Part shown: one piece after another, positions 23,104 to 35,117 of the stretch
Layout of the letters: the number at the start of each line of letters is the position of its first letter
Numbering within the stretch: position 1 is the first letter of the stretch
Assembly: GCA_948567375.1 (NCBI GenBank)
Contig: OX419755.1
Location: forward strand, 38,073,001 to 38,137,000
DNA: 64,000 bases
Direction of reading: 5' to 3'
From: Lunularia cruciata
Lineage: Eukaryota > Streptophyta > Marchantiopsida > Lunulariales > Lunulariaceae
Position numbers and translations under genes: made by a program
The notes under the pieces: generated by a model
The model's input: only the letters and a program-made list of their open reading frames with translations
The model's database searches: none
What the model was told of the DNA's origin: nothing

Positions 23104-26100
23104 TGTAACAACCCGGCAAATATCACTTTTGTGGTAATCGGGTAAGTAAAGTTTGTTCCTACAGAGATACGAGTCAAAATTGGTCAAATACAAAGCAAAG
23201 TAACAATATTAGTTCTTCTTGAGTTCTTCTTTAGTCTCTCAGGTAGAAATCACACCCAAAAGAGAGTAACAAGCACTGAATCGCAGTCTTGTCACAAATT
23301 AACACTCCATAATCACAACTCCATCAAATCTTTCCAAACAATCTTGATTGTGATGATTCAAGCTCTCCCAAAACGACACTTCATTGTAAAACAACTTCAC
23401 CTCAGAATTGTGTTCCACCCCTCCACTGAAGGCACAACTTCCTCGATCAAAATTGCTTCACATCAACTTTGCACTGCACTCACAAATGCAAAATACTACC
23501 AACACTACAATTCCTCTCAGATCTGTCAAGGCATTGCTTTGATTGCACTTCACTCAGGATCAAACACACAAAATGAAGATCAAGGCTATGGAATCCAACA
23601 TCCAACAAGCACACTGACTTGCACTTTGAATTTCTCCACACACTCACAAACACAGACACAAAGTTGATACTCAAAATCAAGCTCAAGCGATGAGCACTGC
23701 TTCACAACACTTTGCTTTATCTATTCTCAGAAATTATGAGCACTGAACAACATTTCTCTGCAAATGCCACTCTTAAGTAGTGAACAAATCTACAGTTCTA
23801 ACAACTATACCATTCTACAACAACTCTTCTAACTTGTAGATTCAAAATGACAATGCACCTCTTCATATCTGCCTCTTCATATCTCAAAACTATTACTAAT
23901 CCGATCTGATGTCTACTTTGTCCTCGGCTTTCAAACCTAAACCCAAAGTAAATTTACTTCCGACTACTTTTTTCCTTGGGTCTCATATCTTCTACTTCTT
24001 CTACCAGATCCAACAATTCTCTTTCCTAATCTGAAATTGCACTAGTGGGTAATCTATCTAACTCTTCATCTCTCGACCTACTCTTCTCTAATGTCTCCAA
24101 TGGTAACTCCAAGGATATTTGTACTCCTATGTTATCTACTTTGGGTTTTGCTCTAACATCTTTCCAAAGCTTTTCTATCTCTATTTTCACTAAGTCTAAT
24201 CTAATCAAAATGTTATCCTCTACCTCTAAAATCTTTCTGTCTACACGAGTTCTGAGACTGATTAACAAGGCATTCATATCTATATCCTTTGCTTGTCTTT
24301 GCCTTGTCTCCTGCACCAACAACTTCAACTCATGCAGCCTCGTCTCTTCAATCCGAATGCTGGCCTTTGTACTTAGCATTGCGTTCATCCTGAGGACAAT
24401 CTCCTTCAATGGCTCCAATCTCATCTTCTTTTCATGTTCTTGATCTGCAAGCCAATCTTCTCGGTACATTGCCAACTCCACCTCAAACTCTGCTTTCACC
24501 GATTCCTTCTCCTTCTCCTTCTCCTTCTGGACAACTCTCTCCTCCTGATTACAAAGTAACTCTTGTAATCTGTCTTCTTCTCTATATCGTGCCGCCAACT
24601 CTCATTGCTAGAGTTGCTTCTTCTCCTCGACACTCTCCATCACCCTATCGAGCTCCTGATCCTTTGTAGCTACTCTTGCCATAGCATGGATAACCTCTAC
24701 TCTTGAATCAGCAAACTGCTGCTTCAAGATCTTGTACTCAGCTACTTGTCTCTCCCTTGCTATGTTACTCTTCTTCACAAGATCCTCTTGATAATTCACT
24801 TCTCTCTTTAGGTCTTCAATTACCTAAATTCTCACTACTACCTCCGCTTGTAGTACTTCTCTTTCCTCCTCACCTCGGGTTATACTCTTCTTCAACTCCG
24901 AGTTTTCTTCTTCTAGCCTTGCTAATACCTACAACATAGTCTTCACCTCTGGACAAGTCAATTGCACCTCCTTCTTCCGGTACTCTAGCTTTACTAACAA
25001 GGGACACACCACTTCTTGCAGGTACTCCACTCCATCATTGACAATTACTTCAACTTGTGGAGTGATCTCCTTCTTTACCTCTTCTTCTCTCGATACTCGC
25101 CTTCTCCTCTGTAGTCATCGTATCGGAATAAATGCCTCGCTTCCCAAGCTTTTAGGTGCTTCTTCCTTCACCGTACTTGGACCCGCTTCATACTTTGCCT
25201 TACATCTTGAGCGAACTCCTCTCTGTACTACAATCTTCTTCTCTTCGGGCACAATTACTTTGTCTTCCAATTGTGTGTTGTCTTCGGCTTCGAATTCTGC
25301 CTGCACTCCTTCTCCTTCATATTCTTTAGCCGCCGGCGCCGATGTCATTTCTCCTCCTTCATCGCTGTCGCTACTCGTATCTCCACTCTGTAATGTTAGC
25401 TCAGGCTCCTCCTTGTGTTCCGAGTCTTCAGTCTTAAGCTCGACATCACCTTCCGAGTCTTCATCCTCCACCTCGATCACCACCATACCTCGCCTCGAGT
25501 TGCCTCTCCGTGTCTTCCAAGGTTTCTTCGTATCTTTGGCTTTGCCCTGCCGACTTCTCTTCTTTGTAATTGGGGTACTCACTGCGATCTCCATGTTCTT
25601 TCTTGTCTTCGTGTAGTAATCGTCGGTGCTCCTGATTTGCAAGATGTATTGTTGCTCCTTGATATTGACCTCCTTCTGCAAATCAGGATGGAAGTGCAAC
25701 ACCATCCGAGTTTGCTCCGCCAAGTTCAGCAAATTTATCTCGAGGTAAAAATGTGCTGCAAATGGCACGATGTAGTGTGGAGGTGATTTATCCCACAAAT
25801 TCCACACCATCTGCCTTGTTCTCTCGTGGAAACACCTTGCCCAATTGATTGGTTCTCCTCTAAATAACTTGTGAAAGAACACCGCTTGGTGTTTCATCAC
25901 ATAAGTGGTTCTCTCCGGCTTCAAGATAGCCATCAACGCACTCACAATTCCTCTCTTCATAGGGTCTTTATAGCTCTCAACTTTGTACCCATTCTTTGTC
26001 CGCTTTGACGAGAATGTATCTCTCACTTCCTAGGTTTCTTGAGCTATCTCTCCCTTCCCTAAGAACGTGACCCCCTACTCCAAGCCTGCTTCCTTCCCGA

Positions 26101-26896
26101 GTACGAGTCTCCAATCCGACTCTATCCAGTGAGCCGGATTTCCTCTCTTCTCCTCCTCCTTGGGTCCATTGAGAACACTTGCTCTTGATGATTTCTGTCA
26201 TGAACCCTAGAAAGCTTACATTCCAGTTCCATGCCAAGAAAGTGATCCGAAGTTGGCTCAAGACTTTGATCCTAGCAATCACATCTAACCTCCAAATTGC
26301 ATGATTTTTCACTATGAATTCAAAGTTCTTCTTTCCTCCTCCTATCTCTTCTGCCTTCTCACTATCTCTTGATTTCACTCTTGCAACTTCTCCCTTACAC
26401 ACTAACGCGATTCCAACTCTATTTCCCCTCCCACAATCACCTGCAAGACGACTTCTCAATGGCAAAGGAAAATTACTTGACATTTTGTCGTTGCAAGTTT
26501 GATTTTTATAGAGTTGCGCTTCTTCGTCTTTCTTCACTTTGAGTTTCTACCAAGAAATCACACCTCATGCATGCACCTATCACTGTCAATCAACCTTTGC
26601 GTGTATGGGCCATCGGTTTTTGAACGGTCCCTTCTTGAATTTCTCGCCCCGACAAACGGTTGTTAGACTGTCTTCGCCTTGGGTTGAGCTCCCCCCAATA
26701 CAAAGACAGTTTACTTTGGGTTGTATGCTGACAAGGCATTTCCGAGTACTTTGCCTTATGACCCGAAGTCACTTTACTTTGGGTTTCATCCCAAAGACTC
26801 TTTTCTTTGCCTTCTTCGGCCATACAAGTGCAATCCGACTTCTCTATACACTTCTTCTTCTTTATTTTGAAAAAAACAAAAAATGTGGGCACCACA
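23104..26896 (-). mobile_element. E4 element copy B (3793 bp)
   Basis: Its plus-strand ends are TGTAACAACCCGG and GGGCACCACA, flanked on both sides by the perfect 5-bp duplication TTGCT (23099-23103 and 26897-26901). It matches E4 copy A (36756-40535) over its whole length in inverted orientation. It interrupts the gag gene of E1. There is no terminal direct repeat, primer site, polypurine tract or recognisable RT or integrase inside. The single reading frame is on the minus strand. Confidence 0.85.
23896..26537 (-). pseudogene. E4 copy B protein gene, broken
   Basis: The frame starts at ATG 26537 and ends at TAG 23898-23896, the same boundaries as copy A. One frameshift near 26030 and several stops interrupt it, for instance CGA to TGA at the codon where copy A has CGA after IPI, and CAG to TAG in the coiled-coil part. 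At two other codons copy B keeps glutamine where copy A has TAG. The product would have a globular N-terminal half (INWARCFHERTRQMVWNL), a basic patch (KKRSRQGKAKD), an acidic stretch and a long C-terminal coiled coil. I do not recognise a described family with certainty. Confidence 0.7.
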
Positions 26897-27160
26897 TTGC
26901 TGCCATGACTACTACTCTACCACACTACCCAATTTATCTAATTTACTAACACATAGATGCAACACGTCCACCATTCTTCATAAGTACAACCGGAAGTATC
27001 AAGGGTTCCTCAAACAAGGTGATTGCATTAAAAAATTCTGCCCAAAACATGAGGTGATGAATTGTGTGAAGTGATGCTTGGGTAGTACTTGGACATGAAA
27101 TCCCAATAGTTTGGTAGAAAATGGATTTGGTGGTCCATAAATTACATCTATCCCATTCTT

Positions 27161-27587
27161 GCTCTAATACCAATGTAAAAGACCCAAGACCAAGAAGAGA
27201 AATAGGAGAATGGAAGCTCACATTGGGAGACTTGAATGAGGGAAACTTAGAATGCCTAACATGAGCTTTGGCTTTGGTTTTTATAGGGAATATACAAAGC
27301 CTTGAGAAACTTCTCAAGATGCTTCCTTAAACCGCTTTCTTGGAGTATAAGCCAAGTTAATTGAGAAGTTTCTCAAGAAGCTTCCTTCTAGAAGCCGCTT
27401 ACTTCGCTTGCATACTAAGCTAGTTGGAAGCTTCTAGAAACTTCCTTCTAGAAGCTACCTACTTGGGGTGCAAGCTAAGCTAGCATGGAAGCTTCCTAGA
27501 TATTGTTGGAATATTTTAGGCTAATTTGTCCTATTTGCTACTTTGTTAGCCCTAACTAACTTCAGCGTTAAACTCCATATTGTTACC
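27161..27587 (-). mobile_element. 5' LTR of E1 with primer-binding site
   Basis: The LTR is 27174-27587. The primer site on the minus strand is TGGTATTAGAGC at 27172-27161, one transition from the initiator-Met consensus. A heat-shock-like array GAAnnTTCnnGAAnnTTC is at 27427-27444. Confidence 0.85.
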
Positions 27588-28255
27588 TCCGTAGATGTGA
27601 TACACCCCTCTAGAAGATCAAGGTGGGGAGGGATACCTAAAGGGGACCATGCCCTGCACTTTGACACCTGAATCTCAAGCCTACTAGATGTAGCTTGGTA
27701 GTCAAGTGGTCAAAGGCCTGCCTAATCTGATCTACAAGGCTCATGATATGTGTATCATCTACCAAGGAGGGAAATACACAACCTGGCATGGCAAAACTAG
27801 TAGATAAGAGAGCTCTAAAGTGAGCCATGGCAAATAAGGGTCCCCTTAAAGGATTTCCTTAACATGTACCAACAGTTTATTCCAAGATGGTGACTCCCTC
27901 TTGTGAACAACCATGTTAGTAATAAAGGGAAGTAGGAGAGCTATAAAAGACCACACAAAAGGAATAAGACTCATCAAGGATCCACTAGCCTCCCTAAGCT
28001 CTCTAAAGATAGATGCACATGAGATGCTATTAAAAGCACTCTCAACATCCACTTATAGGATGACCACCCACTCTAGATGAATATCTAAGAGTGCCTTAAT
28101 GCCTAGAGATATAGCTTCACATCTTCCAAGTGTAGCTACTCCAAACTGATGTGGACTAAGGTGCTATTGGAAGTGAGAATGATGCTGAAGGACAATGGTA
28201 TCATTGACCAAATGCAAAAAGATCCATCCAATAGCAATTGGTCTAATGCATCCAG
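27588..28255 (-). mobile_element. LINE copy 1, middle part (reverse transcriptase)
   Basis: It continues the element cut at 18225. On the minus strand 28052-27990 encodes MDVESAFNSIS (RT motif A region) and 27830-27640 encodes VFPSLVDDTHI (motif C, with VDD in place of YxDD) and LVGLRF. It corresponds to 62800-63452 of copy 2. It is cut again at 28255 by E2. Confidence 0.75.
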
Positions 28256-28337
28256 TGTAAAAGACCAAGACCGAGGAGAGAAATAGGAGAATAGAAACTC
28301 ACATTGGGACACTTGAATGAGGGAATACTCCAAATGG
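28256..28337 (-). mobile_element. Truncated 3' LTR of E2
   Basis: The LTR sequence is normal up to about 28337 and then jumps directly into the chromodomain-end coding region (GGAGATGAGAAAGAGG). About 300 bp of LTR, the polypurine tract and roughly 90 bp of interior are missing. Short AATG identity at the junction suggests a microhomology deletion. Confidence 0.8.
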
Positions 28338-29836
28338 AGATGAGAAAGAGGTTCCCATGTGGCATCATGAAGGAGATACCCTTTCCAAAGGACCTTGTAC
28401 TCCGTATGTTGTCGATGTCTTCGTTGGATGTGGCAACACACAAGGATATGATCAACTTTGTTCTCCTCATGATCATTAATAGGGATAGGGAGAGGAGGAG
28501 GTTGGACTCAAGAGGAAAAAGAAGAGGGGTTGGGAACAAAGGATTTCAACTTGGAAACATGAAAGATAGGATAGATGCACATATGACAAGGCAAGGCAAG
28601 TCGATAAGCAACAAGAGAGACAATTTGGGTGACATCAAAAGGTCCTATGGAATTAGTGGCAAGTTTAAAAACTTGGGTATCAAGTGGGAGGGGAAGATTA
28701 CTAGAGGATAGCATAACTTTACCACAACTTCAAAGGTGAGATCATGACAATGGTGGTCCGCATATTGTTTTTGACAATTTTGAGCAACAATGAGGTGAGA
28801 TTTGGCTTGTTGGAGAGATTTGGATATGGTGGTCAAGAAGGTTGAAGTATGAGGGACCTGAGACGGGAGAGGAGCAAGAAGAGAATTTGAGACAAGCGGA
28901 TCTTGGCCAAAATTAAGAGAGGAGAGAATTCGGTGCTTGCCTATTTAGAATTGTTGTATGCAAACTCAGTAGCTGCAAGACATTCATCCTAATTGGATGG
29001 TGAATGTTGACAAAGGCACGAAACATATCTTCCAAGGTGCAATTTGCACGTTTAGTTTGTCCATCAGTTTGAGGATGATAGGCTATGGACAAAGGAAGCT
29101 TGGTGCTAAGTATCTAGAAGAGGGCTTGCCAAAACTTTTTGGTGAAGAGAGGATCATGGTCAAAGATGAATACACGTGGCATCCCATGATATTTGAATAC
29201 ATTATCGAAGTAGAGTTGTGCCAAGGTTGGAGAATCCACAGTATCAACCATTGGTGCCAAATGGATTTGCTTACTAAGCTTATCCACAAACACCACAATT
29301 GATGTGTAACCTTGTTGTATCTTGGGCAAGGAAGTGATGAGATCTAAACTCACATGTTTCCAACAAGTAGTTGGAATGGGAAGTGGCTGAAGGAATCCAC
29401 TCAACTTCTGGTTACCAACCTTGTTGCGTTGACAACTCTCACATGATCGGACAAACTCACAAACATCTCATATCATGTTGGGCCACCACTATTGGCATTG
29501 GAGGGTACCCAAGGTCTTGTCTACCCCCATGTGTGTCCAGCTATTGGTAGATCATGGGCTTCCTGAAGACGCCCAAGTCAGAGATCACCTTTGGTTGGAA
29601 CATAGATCCGGTCCGTGTGGAATAATAGGCCTTCCTTGAAGGAGAAGGTGTTGTACTCCTTGTCCCCTACTGTTAGACAACCATGTACCATTTGGACGAA
29701 GGGATCTTGTTGTAGAGCTGACCAAAACTTGTTATGGACCTTGGTGTCAATTGACACCGTCATAATTGCCGCCGTGATGAGAGGAAGAGACTTCAAATCA
29801 GGTTGTCGGGATAGAGTATCAGGGATGACATGGAAC
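28338..29836 (-). pseudogene. E2 integrase, chromodomain and RNase H tail, degenerate
   Basis: The chromodomain YKVLWKGY...DATWEPLSHL is readable at 28410-28340. Integrase pieces VDKLSKQIHLAP and HHGMPRVFI-type sequence lie at 29290-29120. 29400-29340 carries SLDLITSLPK with the first catalytic aspartate. Upstream 29898-29578 holds the RNase H to integrase linker. Several frameshifts are present. Confidence 0.75.
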
Positions 29837-30530
29837 TGTGAGCCGGCCTGTCTCTCACTCAAGATGAACCTTTGATGGCTATTATGGTAGCGCACCATGG
29901 ACTAAGAAGGTAAGGAACCCAAACTCCATCATACTCCTCCAAGGCTAACACTCCAAGACTCAAGATATTGCTCACTAGAGAACTCAATGAGAGAGAGAGA
30001 TAATTGCAAATGAAAGGATGATGAGTACCTCCTCACCCCTTGTTTATATACTTGTGAAATAGTTACGTACCAAAGTTACTAATTACCATAGTAACTCAAG
30101 TTACTAGACTAAAAGTCAAGTAAAGTCAAAAAGTAGAAAGGAATATCCATTCACATGGGTATATTCCCCTAAGCATGTGGTCTTATCTTGACCCAACCAC
30201 TAAGTCAAGGATTCCTTCACATGGGCTATCCTTGGACTAAAGAAGAATCCAAAACAAAAAGGCTTGCAGGCCCAAGAGTTCTCAATTCTTTCCTCAAAGC
30301 CAAACACCTAGGAATAATACCAAGTCAATACACTAAAGTCCAAAATAGTGGTGCTCATCTTTTCTACTTCCTCTAAAGTAAGGTCTCCTCTATCTTAGCT
30401 ATCAATAACTTTAGCTAACCATGACTAATATAGAACCATCCTTTATCTCTATATAAATAATATCTCTTAAGTACTTGTAATACCAAGCTAAATATCACAA
30501 TACCACACACATGCACAAATGGGTGTTACA
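29837..30530. mobile_element. Solo LTR of another retrotransposon family (694 bp)
   Basis: The insertion starts TGTGAGCC and ends GGGTGTTACA. E3 shows the uninterrupted site (GGAACCGACC at about 33490). Here GGAAC precedes and GAAC follows the insert, a 4-5 bp duplication. In reverse it begins TGTAACACCC, a common LTR start. No coding sequence is visible. Confidence 0.7.
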
Positions 30531-31526
30531 GAACTGACCTGGTTTGTACTCAAGTTTGATTTCAAACAATTGAAGTTGCTCTTCCCATCAATGATGTCAA
30601 CTCTTCATGTGTTCCAAGTGTAAGGTTTGCAACAATTTGCATGATCACTTGGTCCCCCAAGAGATAATGCCTCCATACCTTGGTGGCATATACCATTGCA
30701 AGTTGTTCTTGATTTCAAGCAGAGTAATTTCTTTCAATTGTATTTAGTTGGCAAGACACAAAGGCAATGGGATGTATTCCATCTGGGAATTCTTGTTGCA
30801 CCACAACTCCAATTGCAAAGTTAGAAGCATCAAAATCAACCACACAAGGTAGTTGAGGATCATATGGTTGAAGAATGGGTCTTGAAGACACCATATGCTT
30901 TAACTTTTGGAATGCTTCTTCATGCTTGGTGGTCCACTGGAAGCTCAAGTTCTTTCCCAAGAGGTCAATCAATGGTGCAACCACATGAGCATAATAATAG
31001 ATGAATTGTCGGTAAAAACTGGCCAATCCATTGAATACCCATACTTCTATAGCATCCTTTGGGGTAGGCCAATCAATAATGGCCTTAATTTTCTCTTCTT
31101 CCATGTTGATCCCTTCTAATGAGATCTTATGACCCAAGAAGGTAACCTCCTTTTGCCAAAAGGCACACTTTGACTTCTTGTAGTAAAATTTCCATTGTCA
31201 TAGTTGTCTTAGGACTTCTTGCACATGATTCATGTGTTTTGCCTCTGTCTTATTATAGATTAAGATATCATCCAAGAACACCACCATGGACCGATCCAAT
31301 AGTCCATCCATCACCTGATGCATCTGATCCATGAAGACCGTTGGAGCATTAGTGAGTCCAAAAGGTAGAACTCTCTACTTGAAATACCCATACCTTGTGC
31401 AAAAGACATTCTTTTGCACATCCTCTCTACCAATAGGAATTTGCCAGTAGTCGATGTGAAGATCCAACTTGGAAAAGTAGCGTGCTCCACTTAGTCGATC
31501 AAGCAAGTCATTGATCTGAGGCAAGG
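30531..31526 (-). pseudogene. E2 reverse transcriptase-RNase H, 3' part
   Basis: Minus-strand segments give LDLHIDYWQIPI (31500-31430), KEVTFLGHKIS region (31160-31110), WPTPKDAIEV and the RNase H part FDASNFAIGVVVQQEFP (30840-30770). It is cut by E3 at 31526. The N-terminal part resumes at 40921. Confidence 0.8.
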
Positions 31527-31930
31527 TGTAAAGACCAAATCTGAGGAGAGAAATAGGAGAATGGAAACTCACATTGAGACACTTGAATGAGGGAAAATTC
31601 CGAATGCCTAGCATGAGCTTTGGCTTTGGTATTTATAGGTAGCATACAAGGCCCTTGAAAAGCTTCTCAAGAAGCTTCATCAAGCCACTTCCTTAGAGTG
31701 CAAGCCAAGTTAACTAAGAAGCCGCCTACTTGGCATGCAAGCTAAGCTAGTTGGAAGCTTCTAGAAGCTACTTACTTGAGGTGTAAGCTAAGCTAGCCAA
31801 GAAGCTTCCCAAGAAGCTTCCTAGATACATTTGGAATATTCTAGGCTAATTTGTCTTATGTGCTACTTCATGAGCCCGACTAACTTCGTTGCTAAACTAT
31901 ATATTGTTATATATTCCCCCGCCGCTAGTT
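31527..31930 (-). mobile_element. 3' LTR of E3 with polypurine tract
   Basis: The LTR is 31527-31911. The tract (minus-strand AGCGGCGGGGGAATA) covers about 31926-31912. It contains GAAgcTTCtaGAA at 31754-31766 and a TATAAATA-type box near 31635. Confidence 0.85.
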
Positions 31931-31965
31931 GGTGACGTCCACGTTGCAAGTGAAGCTTCAAATTC

Positions 31966-33451
31966 CTAAATGGCCATTTGTGCATTTTGGAGGTGAAAAA
32001 GAGGTTCCCATGTGGCATCATGAAAGGGATATACTTTCCAAAGGACCTTGTACTTTGTATGTTGGCGACAGCCTCGTTGAATATGGCAATGCGCGAGGAT
32101 ATGATCAACTTCGCACTCCTCATGATCATTGATAGGGACAAGAAGAGGGGGAGGTTGGACTTGAGAGGAAAAGGAAGAGGGGCTAGGAACAAAGGGTTTC
32201 AACTTGGAAACATGAAAGATAGGATGGATATGTATGTGACAAGGCAAGACAAGTCAATAAGCAATAGGAGAGACAATTTGGGTGATATCAAAGGGTCCTA
32301 TCCAATTAGGGGCAAATTTACAAACTTGGGTATCAATTGGGAAAGGGAGGTTACTAGAGGATAGCATGACTTTATCACCGATTTCAAAGGTGAGATCACA
32401 AGGATGGTGGTCTGCATATTGTTTTTGGCGGGTCTGAGCAACAAGAAGGTGAGACTTGGCTTGTTGGAGAGATTGGGATATAGTGGTCAAGAATGTGGAA
32501 GTATGAGGAACCTGAGATGGAGGGAGGCAAGAAGAGAATCTGGAACAAGCGGATCTTGGCCAAAATTGAGAAAGAAAGGAGAAAATCCAATACTTGCCTG
32601 TTTGGAATTGTTGTAGGCAAATTCTGTAGCTGCAAGATATTCATCCCATTTGGTATGGTGGACATTGACAAAAGCAAGCAACATATCCTCCAATGTACGA
32701 TTTGCACATATGGTTTGTCCATCAGTTTCAGGATGATAGGCCGTGGACAAAGCAAGCTTGGTGCCAAGTATCTAGAAGAGTGCTTGCCAAAACTTCTCGG
32801 TAAATCAAGGCTCACAGTTGGAGATGAGTACACGTGGCATCCCATGATGCTTGAAGACATTGTTGAAGTAGATTTGCGCTAAGGTTGGAGCATCCACGAT
32901 ATCACAGGTTGGTGCTAAGTGGATTTGCTTACTAAGCTTATCCATAGACACCATGATTGCGGTGTGTCCTTGCTCTGTCTTTGGCAAGGATGTGATGAGA
33001 TCCAAGCTCACATACTCCCAGTGAGCGGATGGAACGACGAGTGGTTGAAAGAGTCCACTCGGCTTTTGGTTGTTGGCCTTGTTACATTGGCAGCTTTCAC
33101 ATGATTGGACAAATTCTTGAACATCTTGTGTCATGTTGGGCCACCACCATTGACGTTGGAGGGTAATCAAGGTCTTGTCCACACCTATGTGACATGCGTG
33201 GGTAAATCATGGGCTTCTTGAAGGCGCACAAGTCAAAGATCACCTTTAGTTGGAACATAGATCCGATCCTCATGGAATAAAAGGCCCTCCTTGATGGAGA
33301 AGGTGTTGTACTCCTTATCGCATGCCGTAAGGCAACCATGTACCATTTGGAAGAAGAGATATTGGTGTAGAGCTGACTGAAACTCGTTTTGGACCTTGGA
33401 GTCAACTGACACCGTTGAAATTGCCACTGTGATGAGAGGAAGAGACTTCAA
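31966..33451 (-). pseudogene. E3 integrase and chromodomain
   Basis: On the minus strand 33182-32805 carries the zinc-binding C-x2-C (SCESCQCN), SLDLITSLPK with the first catalytic Asp, and HHGMPRVLIS. In this copy the expected SDRDP is altered to SNCEP, which removes the second catalytic Asp. 32750-32487 carries STAYHPETDGQT with the catalytic Glu. 32247-31966 carries the degenerate chromodomain (TKYKVLWKVYPFHDATWEPL). There are frame breaks between blocks, so it is inactive. Confidence 0.85.
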
Positions 33452-33615
33452 ATCAGGTAGTTGTAATAAAGCATCAAGGATGACATGGAACCGACCTGGT
33501 TTGTACTCAAGTTTGATGTCATAGTGTTGGAGTTGTTCCTCCCATCGATAATGTCAACCCTTCATGTGTTCCAAGTGTAAGGTCTACAACAATGGTTTGT
33601 GATCAGTTCGCATGA

Positions 33616-34770
33616 TTACTTGTTTCTCCAAGAGGTAATGCTTCCATACTTTGGTGGCGTATACCATTGCAAGTTGTTCTTGATCTCAAGTAGAGTAGAG
33701 TAGTTTTGTTCAGCCATATTGAGTCGGCAAGACACAAAGGCAATAGGATGGATTCCACTTGGGAATTCTTGTTGCAGTACGGCTCTAATTGCAAAGTTAA
33801 AAGCATCAAAATCAACCACATAGCGTAGTTGAGGATCATATGGTTGAAGAATGGGTCTTGAAGACACCATATGCTTTAACTTCTGGAATGTTCTTTCATG
33901 CTCAGTGGTCCATTGGAAGCTCGAGTTCTTTCCCAAGAAGTCAGTCAATGTTGCAACCACATGAGCATAATAATAGATGAACCGTCGGTAAAAACTGGCC
34001 AATCCATTGAATGCCCGTACTTCTGTAGCATCCTTTGGGGTAGGCCAATTAGTAATGGCCTTGATCTTCTCTTCTTCTATCTTGATCCCCTTTGATGAGA
34101 TCTTATGACCCAAGAAGGTAACCTCCTTTTGCCAAAAGGCACACTTTGACTTCTTGCAGTAAAATTTCCATTGTCGTAGTCGTCTTAGGATATCTTGCAC
34201 ATGATTCACGTGTTCTGCCTCCGTCTTACTACAAATTAAGATATCATCTAAGAACACCACCATAGACCGATCCGATAGTCCATCCAACACTTGATGCATC
34301 TGATCCATGAAGACTGTAGGAACATTAGTGAGTCCAAGAGGTAGAACTCTCCACTCAAAATGCCCATACCTTGTACGAAAGGTAGTCTTTTGCACATCTT
34401 CTCTCTTAATGGGAATTTTCCAATAGCCGCTGCAAAGATCCAACTTGGAAAAGTAGCGTGCTCCACTTAGTTGATCAAGCAAGTCATCAATCCAAGGCAA
34501 GGGATATGCATTCTTCACGGTTTGCTTATTGAGCCCACAATAATCAATACAAAAACAAAGTCCTCCATCCTTCTTTGGAACAAATCGTACCGGTGCTCCC
34601 CAAGGAGAGGTGCTATGTCATATGAAGTCCTTCTCCAACAACTCCATAAGTGTTGTTTGCAACTCCTCCAACTCTTTTGGTGAGAGCCAATAGATCGGTC
34701 TACTCACTAGAGTACTCCTTGGCAATAACTTGATCTTGAAGGGCATACCTCGATTGGAGGGTAATCCCTT
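33616..34770 (-). pseudogene. E3 reverse transcriptase-RNase H (longest intact block, 300 codons)
   Basis: 34518-33616 is open on the minus strand and runs from YPLPWIDDLLDQL through DLCSGYWKIPI, FEWRVLPLGL, the catalytic FLDDILI and FLGHKIS to the RNase H domain with DFDAFNFAIRAV. The upstream N-terminal portion (34770-34520, including ELEELQTT-type sequence) is separated by stops. It is the best-preserved polymerase in the window. Confidence 0.88.
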
Positions 34771-34803
34771 TGGCAGATCATATGGAAACACGTCCACAAA
34801 CTC

Positions 34804-35100
34804 CTAAACTATCCAATCAACCATTGCTTGATGAGGCTCTTGGTCCTCCAGAGATTGTTCTTGCGCAATTGGCTTGATCCACACCGCAAATAAAGACTTA
34901 TCTTCCTCCAAAGCTTGCTCTATGGCTGCTTTACTAACCAACTTCCCTTTCAGGGACTCATCTCTCTTCCAAGCTTGCTCTATGGTTGCCTTCTTGGCAA
35001 ACTTCCCATCTTGGGACTCCACTTCATTCAAGGTTTGCTCTATGGCTACCTTCTTGACAAACTTCCCATCTTGGGACTGACTATTCTTAGGTGTCTTACT
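34804..35100 (-). repeat. 60-bp in-frame repeats between protease and RT of E3 (3 units)
   Basis: GCTTGCTCTATGG-type sequence recurs at 34913, 34973 and 35033 on the plus strand, exactly 60 bp apart. Each 20-residue unit on the minus strand carries DGKF or KGKL followed by A-x-IEQAxx. It lies in the linker that joins protease to RT. Confidence 0.85.
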
Positions 35101-35117
35101 TAGAGGTGCCAGACAAC

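Larger units (their letters stand above)
18226..27587 (-). mobile_element. Chromovirus E1 (Ty3/gypsy), near full-length, with internal E4 insertion
   Basis: The element has a 3' LTR at 18226-18611, a polypurine tract at 18612-18625, pol and gag on the minus strand, a primer-binding site at 27161-27172 and a 5' LTR at 27174-27587. Without the 3.8-kb E4 insertion at 23104-26896 it would be about 5.6 kb. It sits inside LINE copy 1. The flanks TCTAT (18221-18225) and TCCGT (27588-27592) differ by two transitions from each other and by one each from TCTGT in uninterrupted copy 2, as expected for an aged 5-bp target duplication. All reading frames are broken. Confidence 0.9.

Noticed and set aside
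24045-25786. Plus-strand Ser/Leu-rich frames opposite the E4 copy B gene
   Set aside because: They are antisense shadows of a Glu/Lys-rich coiled-coil coding strand, as are the minus-strand frames at 38036-39592 opposite copy A.
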